Source: an uncultured Clostridia bacterium (GTDB lineage: Bacteria; Bacillota; Clostridia; Oscillospirales; Acutalibacteraceae). Taken from it: a DNA stretch of 5,348 nucleotides. The stretch is from NCBI GenBank assembly GCA_944381295.1, contig CALWKP010000245.1:1-5348 (forward strand), in the 5' to 3' direction. The translations under genes and the position numbers were made by a program. The notes beneath the pieces are model-generated. The model was not told the DNA's origin, ran no database searches, and was given only the letters and a program-made list of their open reading frames with translations. Positions 1 through 5,310 of this stretch are shown here, in pieces; position 1 is the first letter of the stretch, and every line of letters begins with the position of its first letter.

Positions 1-12
1 ACCCCCATATAA

Positions 13-43
13 CCGGAAACCCTTGATTTTACTGAGTTTCCGG
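13..43. repeat. Inverted repeat, hairpin of about 10 bp
   Basis: CCGGAAAC (13-20) pairs perfectly with GTTTCCGG (36-43). On the minus-strand RNA a G-U pair extends the stem to 10 pairs around a roughly 11-base A/T-rich loop. On the plus strand it is followed by GGTTTTGATT and on the minus strand by TTATAT, so neither side has a good T-run and it is only a weak terminator candidate. Lying next to a truncated tRNA, it could also be an arm-type or core site left by a tyrosine recombinase; that is inference. Confidence 0.45.
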
Positions 44-98
44 GGTTTTGATTAAATTGTCATTTCCTCGCGTTGAGGGGTCGTCACATGCGGTTGCT

Positions 99-124
99 GG
101 CGCTCCCAGCTGAGCTATACCCCC
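99..124 (-). pseudogene. 5' fragment of an alanine-type tRNA
   Basis: Read on the minus strand, the stretch starting at 124 gives a GGGGGTA acceptor strand, TA at positions 8-9, a GCTC D-stem strand and an AGCTGGGA D-loop. This is the usual 5' third of a bacterial alanine tRNA. The returning D-stem strand is GCGC rather than GAGC, leaving one mismatch. After that the match ends: no five-pair anticodon stem, TTCGAAT-like T-loop, or acceptor strand pairing with GGGGGTA is found further along. I therefore read it as a truncated tRNA copy, not a working gene. It could instead be a divergent tRNA-like element; the amino acid identity is inferred from the acceptor and D-arm only. Confidence 0.42.
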
Positions 125-297
125 AAATAAAAGGATATGCTGAGTATTTCTTATTCTTTAGAATAATGTATAATTGCTTCAACTGACCTTCAGCTGAACT
201 GCATTCTTATCGTTAACTGCTAACGAATCAACCGCTTACACATAATAGCACAAGTAAATCGGTTTTGCAAGACTTTTCTAAAAAAAATCAAAAAAAT
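125..297. other. Non-coding A/T-rich spacer with small palindromes
   Basis: No open frame with a ribosome binding site is seen here. It contains a TTATTCT/AGAATAA inverted repeat (151-166), a perfect TTCAGCTGAA palindrome (189-198) and CGTTA/TAACG (211-225). A TATAAT hexamer (169-174, plus strand) has no convincing -35 partner. The region may once have held the promoter of the minus-strand tRNA; I see no clear function now. Confidence 0.5.
151..166. repeat. Perfect 7-bp inverted repeat with 2-base centre
   Basis: TTATTCT (151-157) and AGAATAA (160-166) are exact reverse complements separated by TT. A near-continuous palindrome of this size, upstream of the tRNA-like fragment on the minus strand, could be a protein-binding site. 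Being A/T-rich, it could also be chance. Confidence 0.35.
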
Positions 298-326
298 TTG
301 AAATTTAACGTTGTATCTGGTAAAAT
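298..326 (+). promoter_or_regulatory. Vegetative (sigma-A type) promoter of the CorC-like gene
   Basis: TTGAAA at 298-303 and TAAAAT at 321-326 are separated by exactly 17 bases. A TG at 318-319, one base before the -10 hexamer, gives an extended -10. Transcription would begin near 333, giving a leader of about 34 bases. An A-rich stretch just upstream of the -35 (279-297) could act as an UP element. This predicts steady, fairly strong expression. Confidence 0.75.
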
Positions 327-350
327 ATTTTATCATTATATTTTATCAAA

Positions 351-356
351 AAGGAG
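351..356 (+). promoter_or_regulatory. Ribosome binding site deciding the start at 367
   Basis: AAGGAG at 351-356 lies 10 bases before ATG 367. The open frame can be read back to a TTG at 265, but that codon lies upstream of the promoter at 298-326 and has no ribosome binding site, so 367 is the supported start. Confidence 0.8.
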
Positions 357-366
357 TTTTTCATTC

Positions 367-1674
367 ATGGAGAGTGCCATATTAGGCCAGATCATAGCAA
401 TCGTTTGTTGTGTTGTCCTTTCTGCGTTTTTCTCTGCATCAGAAACTGCTTTTACAACGTTAAATCGTGTTCGTATGAAAACAGAGATGCAAAATGGGAA
501 TAGAAGAGCTAAATTAGTTTTATCTCTTGCAGACGATTACGATAAACTGTTATCAACAATCTTGATAGGAAATAATATTGTGAACATTGTTTCTACCGGA
601 TTGGCAACTATTGTCTTTACCCATTATCTTCAGAAAGCAGGGGTTACAGTTTCTACCGTAGTCATGACGATTTTGGTCCTAGTTATTGGGGAAATTTCTC
701 CAAAAAGCATTGCAAAAGAAAATTCTGAAGCTTTTGCGATTTTTGCGGCACCGATCCTTAAATTTTTTATCATAATTTTGACTCCGTTAAATTTTATTTT
801 TTCTTTATGGAAAAAGCTGCTTTCTAAGGTATTTAAACAAAGAACTTCAAGTAAATTCACACAAGAAGAATTAAAAATCATTGTGGATGAAGCACAAAAT
901 GACGGCGGTATTGATGAACCCAACGGCGAATTAATCATTTCTGCAATTGAATTCAATGATATGGATGCAAATGACATATTGACACCACGTGTCGATATAG
1001 TGGCAGTGGAACAAGGGGCACCCATGGAAGAAATCAGCCAGGAATTTTTGACACATAGTTTTTCGAGACTGCCGGTTTATAAGGATACTATCGATAATAT
1101 TATCGGAATGGTTCATGAAAAAGACTTTTACCGTGCAGTACATCAAGGGAAGCAATCAGTTGATGGGATCATTAAAAAAGTCATGTATATTACTGGAAGC
1201 ATGAAAATTTCCGATTTATTACGCCTATTGCAACAGACAAGTACCCATGTGGCAGTTGTTGTAGATGAATTTGGCGGTACAGAGGGAATTGTCACAATGG
1301 AAGATATCCTGGAACAGTTGGTTGGGGATATCTGGGATGAGAATGATACCGTAATACAATACTTCCAAAAGGTGGATGACAAAAAATATCTCATTGCCGG
1401 ACGTTCTAACCTGGAGGAAATGTTTGAAGAATTTGGATTAAATAAGGAACATATCGAATATGATTCCGTAACAGTCAGCGGATGGGTGATGGAACAGTTA
1501 GGGAAAATTCCGGCACCGGGGGATAAATTTGATTTTGAAGGTGCAGTATTTACGGTGACCCAAACAGATAAACGACATGTTTTACAGGTAGAAATGAAAC
1601 TTCCTGAAATAAAAGAGATTTCCTCAGAGAATGTTGCAAAAGAGAAAATGAAATCTGCTCAAGAGCATGGATAA
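367..1674 (+). CDS. CNNM/CBS/CorC-HlyC domain membrane protein (hemolysin-family, putative cation transporter)
   Basis: A 435-residue inner-membrane protein with the full three-part layout of the family. Residues 1-155 form the DUF21/CNNM membrane domain, with the hallmark FFSASETAF at 21-29, IGNNIVN at 67-73 and GEISPK at 108-113. Hydrophobic segments lie near 5-24, 62-84, 95-110 and 123-148. A CBS pair follows, starting near the ILTPRVD motif (204-210) and ending with VTMEDILEQLVGDIWDE (309-325). Residues about 340-425 form the CorC_HlyC domain. The length is normal for the family. Homologues are annotated as hemolysin C, CorC or magnesium/cobalt efflux proteins; studied CNNM/CorC relatives export Mg2+, with the CBS pair binding nucleotide. 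That role is a family inference here, since metal specificity cannot be read from sequence. It is a single-gene unit with its own promoter (298-326) and terminator (1682-1721). The neighbouring genes give no hint of function. Confidence 0.93.
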   Translation: MESAILGQIIAIVCCVVLSAFFSASETAFTTLNRVRMKTEMQNGNRRAKLVLSLADDYDKLLSTILIGNNIVNIVSTGLATIVFTHYLQKAGVTVSTVVMTILVLVIGEISPKSIAKENSEAFAIFAAPILKFFIIILTPLNFIFSLWKKLLSKVFKQRTSSKFTQEELKIIVDEAQNDGGIDEPNGELIISAIEFNDMDANDILTPRVDIVAVEQGAPMEEISQEFLTHSFSRLPVYKDTIDNIIGMVHEKDFYRAVHQGKQSVDGIIKKVMYITGSMKISDLLRLLQQTSTHVAVVVDEFGGTEGIVTMEDILEQLVGDIWDENDTVIQYFQKVDDKKYLIAGRSNLEEMFEEFGLNKEHIEYDSVTVSGWVMEQLGKIPAPGDKFDFEGAVFTVTQTDKRHVLQVEMKLPEIKEISSENVAKEKMKSAQEHG

Positions 1675-1681
1675 ATATAGA

Positions 1682-1721
1682 GGGCGTGTTACAGATTTGA
1701 TTTCTGCAACGCGCCCTTTTT
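1682..1721 (+). terminator. Intrinsic terminator of the CorC-like gene
   Basis: GGGCGTGTT (1682-1690) pairs with AACGCGCCC (1708-1716) with one G-U pair, and an inner CAGA/TCTG extends the stem. Five T residues follow at 1717-1721, eight bases past the stop codon. On the minus strand the same hairpin is followed by TCTATATTTAT, so it may also stop transcripts arriving from the oxidoreductase gene, less efficiently. Confidence 0.9.
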
Positions 1722-1727
1722 ATTGAA

Positions 1728-1754
1728 TTATTCAAAATCCATAGGAAGCTCCTT
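1728..1754 (-). other. Orphan ribosome binding site and start codon with a 4-codon frame (gene relic?)
   Basis: Eleven bases downstream of the oxidoreductase stop, the minus strand carries AGGAG (1749-1753), a 6-base spacer and ATG (1740-1742). The frame reads M-D-F-E and stops at 1728-1730. The signal and its position just after a stop codon are what one expects for the next gene of an operon, but no coding region follows. It may be the 5' stub of a deleted gene, or chance. Confidence 0.3.
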
Positions 1755-1764
1755 TTATAATGAA

Positions 1765-2895
1765 TTAAAAAGTAGGAACTTCAACAAATATCCCATTGTG
1801 CATCGCAGACTCGTGCGCACAGACACCCGCTGCGGTAATGTTTCCGCCAAGTACTTCATCAATCCAAGGTTTCCGATTTTCGACTAAACTGGAAATAAAC
1901 TCATGAACAAGATGGGGATGAGAACCGTGGTGTCCAGCAGCAGAACCTTTCTTTAAGGATTCTTGAGGATTAAGCGGATCATAACCGCTGCCGACGGTAA
2001 AACGACGAAGCTCTTCGGGAAGCGATTGATAGTGGTTGGGCATAGGAATTTGTTCCGTAACAGCAATTCCCCCGCGTTTTCCCTCCGGATTAGGATACGC
2101 GGTTGTGATATAAGGGAGCTCATCGTCTTGAAATCCCCATTCGAAACTCATTTTGCTTCCATAAACAAATAAGCCTTCTTGATACTGCCGAGCTGTTTCA
2201 AAAAGAGAACGCGTTGCTTCAGCTTTCATGCCATTTTCGAATTCAAACAGAGCGCTTTCCATCGGGTAAGGGTTGCCATACCGGCTGGTTAAACTTGCAT
2301 CCAGCGTGCCACTGCCAAAACAGCCAACACGCTGAATTCTGGATCCGGATAATACGGTGATCGGCGCTATTGCATGGGTTCCATAATGCATTGGAGGCAG
2401 CCCCATCCAATAATCAGGCCAATTGACCATATCCTGATAGTGAGAACCGCGCAAAAATTGAATTTTTCCCAACTTGCCAGAATCCACCAGCTCTTTTACA
2501 TAGAAAAATTGATAGGTATATAGGGTCGTTTCCATCATCATGTAAGTTTTCCCGCTTTTCCGCACAGCTTCTGTAATTCTGCGAATTCCATCTAAAGAAG
2601 TCGCCATAGGAACTGTGCAAGCGCAATGTTTTCCTGCTTCCAAAACCATAACAGTTTGGTCTTCGTGAAGTGGAATGGGTGTAACCAAATGGACTGCATC
2701 AATCGAAGAGTCGGAGAGGATATCCTGGAATGATTGATATTTTTTTGTGATACCAAGTTTTTTACAGAAAGCATCTTCCAGTTCCTTATTTGTGTCGTAT
2801 ACAGTGAGAGAACCAACTTGAGGATGGCACTTGTATATTTCAGCAAAAGCTCCACCAAAACCGAGTCCAACCAAAGCAACATTTACCTTTTTCAC
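1765..2895 (-). CDS. Gfo/Idh/MocA family NAD(P)-dependent oxidoreductase
   Basis: A 376-residue soluble cytoplasmic enzyme. Residues 4-125 are a Rossmann domain: GLGFGG (10-15) is the dinucleotide-binding loop, D34 ends the second strand (an acidic residue here usually favours NAD over NADP), and HLVTPIPLH (69-77) is the family TPxxxH-like stretch. The C-terminal alpha/beta domain follows, with H174 in the place of the usual GxHxxD histidine. Two oddities: the normally conserved EKP reads T94-V95-P96, so the lysine is missing, and the Asp of GxHxxD is Ala (177). The fold is clear but the chemistry may differ from a standard sugar dehydrogenase. Relatives act on sugars, inositols and their derivatives; the substrate here is unknown. 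The start is GTG (2893-2895), 8 bases after AGGAG (2904-2908). It is divergent from the AraC-type regulator at 3004, which probably controls it. Confidence 0.9.
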   Translation of the reverse strand: MKKVNVALVGLGFGGAFAEIYKCHPQVGSLTVYDTNKELEDAFCKKLGITKKYQSFQDILSDSSIDAVHLVTPIPLHEDQTVMVLEAGKHCACTVPMATSLDGIRRITEAVRKSGKTYMMMETTLYTYQFFYVKELVDSGKLGKIQFLRGSHYQDMVNWPDYWMGLPPMHYGTHAIAPITVLSGSRIQRVGCFGSGTLDASLTSRYGNPYPMESALFEFENGMKAEATRSLFETARQYQEGLFVYGSKMSFEWGFQDDELPYITTAYPNPEGKRGGIAVTEQIPMPNHYQSLPEELRRFTVGSGYDPLNPQESLKKGSAAGHHGSHPHLVHEFISSLVENRKPWIDEVLGGNITAAGVCAHESAMHNGIFVEVPTF

Positions 2896-2913
2896 ACTAT
2901 CATCTCCTATTCA

Positions 2914-2942
2914 GATACAAAAAATGATAGATTTATTGTATC
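2914..2942. promoter_or_regulatory. Inverted repeat, candidate operator between the divergent genes
   Basis: GATACAA (2914-2920) and TTGTATC (2936-2942) are perfect 7-bp reverse complements with a 15-base spacer, so centres are 22 bases apart, about two helical turns. The right arm overlaps the regulator's -35 box, and a TACAAT (minus strand, 2940-2935) is a possible -10 for the oxidoreductase. A factor bound here would touch both promoters. Operator role is inferred. Confidence 0.4.
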
Positions 2943-2964
2943 GTATTCCGGTCGATAGTATAAT
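2936..2964 (+). promoter_or_regulatory. Promoter of the AraC-type regulator gene
   Basis: TTGTAT (2936-2941) and a perfect TATAAT (2959-2964) are separated by 17 bases. Transcription would start near 2971, giving a 33-base leader. The spacer holds most of a TATCG/CGATA inverted repeat (2939-2943 and 2953-2957), a second possible operator. By contrast the minus-strand promoter for the oxidoreductase has no good -35, which fits a promoter needing an activator. Confidence 0.7.
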
Positions 2965-3003
2965 AGACAAAAGTGAATTGTTTAATGTATATTTTGGAAA
3001 GAA

Positions 3004-3879
3004 ATGGTGCGAATGATTGGAAATTACAACCTTTGGGCAGCAAGAAAAATCAGTTTGGCAAATTATAATTTTTATGGTGCGCCAGTTTTGCATCCAGACA
3101 GAGTAATGGAGGAGCATGATTTGGTATATTTACAAGAAGGGTGTTGGGAAATCTACCAAAATGATACTCCTTATTATATGGAAAGCGGAGATGTTATTCT
3201 TTTACATAAAGGAGAACGTCATTATGGAAGATATCCTTGCAAAAAAGGAACAAAAACCATGTATCTACATATGTCTGCTGACCCAGGAGACAGCTTTTCT
3301 CAGAAGGACAAAGAGGGCCAGGAAGGTCTGCCGCCATTGATCCATTGCAGAGGGAATGTGGAAGTGAGAAATCTTTTCGAAAAGATCATCCAAACATTCC
3401 ATACGGAAAGTTATAAGAAGGAAGAGAAAATTTCTGCATTATTGCAGCTGCTGCTTCGAGAACTATATGCAAGTGCAAACAGGGGAGAGGGGCAGGATAA
3501 TATTTTGCAAGGAGTTATCCGGTTTATTGTATCGCACCCGCAAAAAATGTGGACAGCTTCCGAATTAGCGGAAGAAGTACACACCTCAGAACGAACGTTA
3601 CGAAATAGATTTTTGAAAGAATATGGGATAACGCCATACCACTATCAAATAGCTTACAAAATGGATCGAATTGCAGAGACATTAATCGAATATCCGGAAA
3701 CACCTATCTGGGCGGTTGCAGAAAATTTTGGATTTTGTGATGAATTCCACTTATCCAAAGCTTTTAAAAAAGTATATGGGATTTCTCCGACACATTTTCG
3801 TAAGGAAGTTGGAACAGGAACATCGTTTTCAGAAAAAAGCATCCTGCCGACTATAAAGTCAGACAGGATGCTAGAATAG
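3004..3879 (+). CDS. AraC-family transcriptional regulator with cupin-like sensor domain
   Basis: A 291-residue cytoplasmic DNA-binding protein. Residues about 10-95 look like the AraC-type cupin (beta-barrel) ligand domain, including a GDVILLHKGERH stretch typical of such barrels. The C-terminal part is a double helix-turn-helix of the AraC/XylS type: first motif around ASELAEEVHTSERTLRNRF (185-203), second ending in the signature GFCDEFHLSKAFKKVYGISP (243-262) followed by THFRK. Such proteins often activate an adjacent catabolic gene when a sugar or related ligand binds; here the divergent oxidoreductase is the obvious target. The ligand cannot be deduced. The start is uncertain: only a weak GGAAAG (2996-3001) precedes it, 2 bases before ATG 3004 but 11 before ATG 3013, and a GTG lies at 3007. 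The last 13 codons run through the terminator of the convergent rodA gene. Confidence 0.9.
   Translation: MVRMIGNYNLWAARKISLANYNFYGAPVLHPDRVMEEHDLVYLQEGCWEIYQNDTPYYMESGDVILLHKGERHYGRYPCKKGTKTMYLHMSADPGDSFSQKDKEGQEGLPPLIHCRGNVEVRNLFEKIIQTFHTESYKKEEKISALLQLLLRELYASANRGEGQDNILQGVIRFIVSHPQKMWTASELAEEVHTSERTLRNRFLKEYGITPYHYQIAYKMDRIAETLIEYPETPIWAVAENFGFCDEFHLSKAFKKVYGISPTHFRKEVGTGTSFSEKSILPTIKSDRMLE
3833..3872 (-). terminator. Intrinsic terminator of the rodA-like gene, inside the regulator's coding end
   Basis: AGCATCCTG (3838-3846) and CAGGATGCT (3864-3872) are perfect complements, and an inner GACT/AGTC extends the stem. On the minus strand the hairpin is followed by six T residues (3838-3833), so it ends transcription from the rodA side, 22 bases past its stop. 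On the plus strand the 3' flank is AGAATAGA, with no T-run. The hairpin encodes residues 279-290 of the AraC-type protein. Confidence 0.85.
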
Positions 3880-3893
3880 AATACAAGAAATTT

Positions 3894-5042
3894 TTATAAT
3901 CGCAAATGCACTTTATCGCCTTCATCTTTATGCAGATAAACATTGAAAACAAGTCCTAAACCAAAGTATAAACACATAGCGGAAGACCCCCCCGCACTGA
4001 AAAAAGGAAGAGTGACCCCCATGACAGGGAGAAGGCTGAGGCACATACCCAAGTTAAAAATAGACTGGGATGCAATCATGGCAAAAAATCCAAAACACAT
4101 ATAGCAGCCGGCATCGTCACAAGATTTATGGGCGATATAGAGAGTACGCACCAACAGGATGAAGAGCAGAAGCAAAATAAGGGTACATCCTACGAAGCCA
4201 AGTTCTTCCCCGGCCACAGAAAAGATGAAATCACTTTCCTGGATCGGGACACTTCCCTTGGCAACGCGGGGACCTTGGAATAATCCACGCCCCCACAGCC
4301 GTCCGGAACCGATGGATATTTTTCCCTGAATCTGCTGAAGTCCGGAACCAAGAGGATCGGCTTCCGGGTTCATCATATTGATGATACGGTTTTTCTGATA
4401 ATCCTCTAAAACGAACTGCCATGCAATCGGTGCAGCAATCAGGATGGCGCCGATCAACCCGATAAAATAGCGGAGTTGAATCCCTGCCGCAAAAGACATA
4501 GCGAGGAACATGCAGAAGAAAATCACAGCGGCACCGTCATCGCCTTGGAAATGGACGAGGGCGACAGGAATCAAGGCATGCACGCCAAGAAGACAGACAT
4601 GGAGCGGAGAGGTTAAGAGACCACGGGAATTCAATGCAGAAAGATGTTTGGCGAAAGTAATCATAAATCCGATTTTGACCAGCTCGGATGGTTGAAAGCT
4701 AGTCCCACCGGGGAGGATGATCCAGGCTTTGGCATTGACGCCGGCGCTGCCCTGTACAGTGGAACCAAAGAATAACGTGTAAAGAATTAAGAATAGGCAA
4801 AAACCGGCAATCAGATACCAGTATTTTGAAATAGCCCGATAGTCAATAAAGGTAATGAACAGGCATCCCGTATAACCGATCAGGATAGCGGCAAGCTGCT
4901 TGATAAAAAAGTTATCAGAACTTGCACGGTCCACACTGGCGATCAACAAAAGGGCATAAGCGGATATCAGAAAAGAAACAATCCAGAGCACTTTGTCCGA
5001 ACGTCTATAATAGTCAGAAAGGGATTTTAAAGCTTTAGACAT
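3894..5042 (-). CDS. rodA: RodA-like SEDS family peptidoglycan glycosyltransferase
   Basis: A 382-residue polytopic membrane protein (about ten hydrophobic segments) of the RodA/FtsW/SpoVE family, which polymerises lipid II into glycan strands; RodA works with a class B penicillin-binding protein during cell elongation. Motifs: W107 in AKAWI, QPSELVKI (117-124), NPEADPLGSGLQQIQGKISIGSG (225-247), QESDFIFSVAGEELG (268-282) with D271 at the position of the essential aspartate, and PFFSAGGSS near the C-terminus. The PEADPLGxGxQxIQxKIxIGSG block fits RodA better than FtsW; SpoVE-like or other SEDS paralogues cannot be excluded, as no mre or pbp genes are adjacent. Start ATG 5042 follows GGAGGTG (5048-5054) with 5 bases between. 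A run of seven G in the coding strand (3987-3993) encodes part of the AGG of the C-terminal motif. Single gene with its own promoter and terminator. Confidence 0.92.
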   Translation of the reverse strand: MSKALKSLSDYYRRSDKVLWIVSFLISAYALLLIASVDRASSDNFFIKQLAAILIGYTGCLFITFIDYRAISKYWYLIAGFCLFLILYTLFFGSTVQGSAGVNAKAWIILPGGTSFQPSELVKIGFMITFAKHLSALNSRGLLTSPLHVCLLGVHALIPVALVHFQGDDGAAVIFFCMFLAMSFAAGIQLRYFIGLIGAILIAAPIAWQFVLEDYQKNRIINMMNPEADPLGSGLQQIQGKISIGSGRLWGRGLFQGPRVAKGSVPIQESDFIFSVAGEELGFVGCTLILLLLFILLVRTLYIAHKSCDDAGCYMCFGFFAMIASQSIFNLGMCLSLLPVMGVTLPFFSAGGSSAMCLYFGLGLVFNVYLHKDEGDKVHLRL

Positions 5043-5059
5043 AACTTCACCTCCAGTTT

Positions 5060-5088
5060 ATTATAAGTGTTTCCAGGATAAAGTTCAA
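5060..5088 (-). promoter_or_regulatory. Promoter of the rodA-like gene
   Basis: On the minus strand TTGAAC (5088-5083) and a perfect TATAAT (5065-5060) are 17 bases apart. The start point would be near 5053, which is inside the GGAGGTG ribosome binding site (5054-5048). The mRNA leader would therefore be only about 11 bases. Confidence 0.75.
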
Positions 5089-5117
5089 GCAAAATACTTT
5101 CAGATGAGGGGGGAATG

Positions 5118-5126
5118 TGTTATAAT
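5118..5126 (+). promoter_or_regulatory. Extended -10 promoter of the right-hand leader RNA
   Basis: TGTTATAAT matches the extended -10 consensus TGnTATAAT. The -35 candidates (TTTCAG 5098-5103, or CTTTCA 5097-5102) are weak, which extended -10 promoters tolerate. A six-G run (5108-5113) sits in the spacer. Transcription would begin near 5133, ten bases before the first repeat module, and runs away from the rodA-like gene. Confidence 0.6.
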
Positions 5127-5142
5127 GTTCTCACGCAGTAGA

Positions 5143-5180
5143 CGGAAATCGAAGATTTCTGCAAGCTGAGAGAATATTAC
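5143..5180 (+). repeat. Direct repeat module, copy 1
   Basis: Bases 5143-5173 are identical to 5311-5341 (31 bases), and the match continues to 5180 with three transitions. The first part folds as CGGAAATC/GATTTCTG around a GAA triloop, with one G-U pair. Confidence 0.9.
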
Positions 5181-5183
5181 GGG

Positions 5184-5200
5184 GCAGCCAGGAGGCTTGC
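5184..5200 (+). repeat. RNA hairpin in the leader
   Basis: GCAGCC (5184-5189) pairs with GGC-T-TGC (5194-5200), leaving one bulged T and an AGGA loop. A weaker outer helix is possible between ATATTAC (5174-5180) and GTGGCAT (5205-5211), with two G-U pairs and one mismatch. Confidence 0.5.
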
Positions 5201-5216
5201 TGGTGTGGCATAACAA

Positions 5217-5244
5217 CCGCAGAGATGCAGAAACGCGGGCATCT
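5217..5244 (+). repeat. Predicted H-type RNA pseudoknot
   Basis: CCGC (5217-5220) can pair with GCGG (5235-5238), and AGATGC (5223-5228) pairs perfectly with GCATCT (5239-5244). The order of strands is a-b-a'-b', which is a classic pseudoknot with connectors of 2, 6 and 0 bases, allowing the two helices to stack. Confidence 0.45.
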
Positions 5245-5270
5245 TAGCCTCATCATAGCACGGAGTTAAG

Positions 5271-5300
5271 CGGAGTCCACGACACGTGCGTGACTTGCCG
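5271..5300 (+). repeat. RNA hairpin before the second module
   Basis: CGG-AGTC-(C)-ACG (5271-5281) pairs with CGT-GACT-(TG)-CCG (5289-5300), giving about ten pairs with two small bulges. The 7-base loop contains the palindrome CACGTG with its flank. Confidence 0.45.
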
Positions 5301-5310
5301 ACCGCAGGTC

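Noticed and set aside
169..174. TATAAT as a promoter for a long leader of the CorC-like gene
   Set aside because: No acceptable -35 hexamer is found at 16-18 bases, and a much better promoter lies at 298-326.
265..366. N-terminal extension of the CorC-like gene starting at TTG 265
   Set aside because: It lies upstream of and across the promoter at 298-326, has no ribosome binding site, and the family normally begins at the first membrane segment, which follows ATG 367.
2592..2882. 96-residue open frame on the minus strand inside the oxidoreductase gene
   Set aside because: It overlaps a well-supported gene in another frame, shows no domain and has no ribosome binding site; it is a shadow frame. 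Other overlapping frames within the four genes were dismissed for the same reason.
2892..2903. ATG directly after AGGAG upstream of the oxidoreductase
   Set aside because: It touches the ribosome binding site with no spacer and its frame stops after three codons (ATG ATA GTG TGA); the GTG at 2893-2895 opens the real frame.
5161..5180. TPP riboswitch suggested by CTGAGA in the leader
   Set aside because: The companion TPP elements (GGGGTG before, and CCTGATCTGGATAATGCC-like after) are absent; CTGAGAGA recurs as part of the duplicated module instead.
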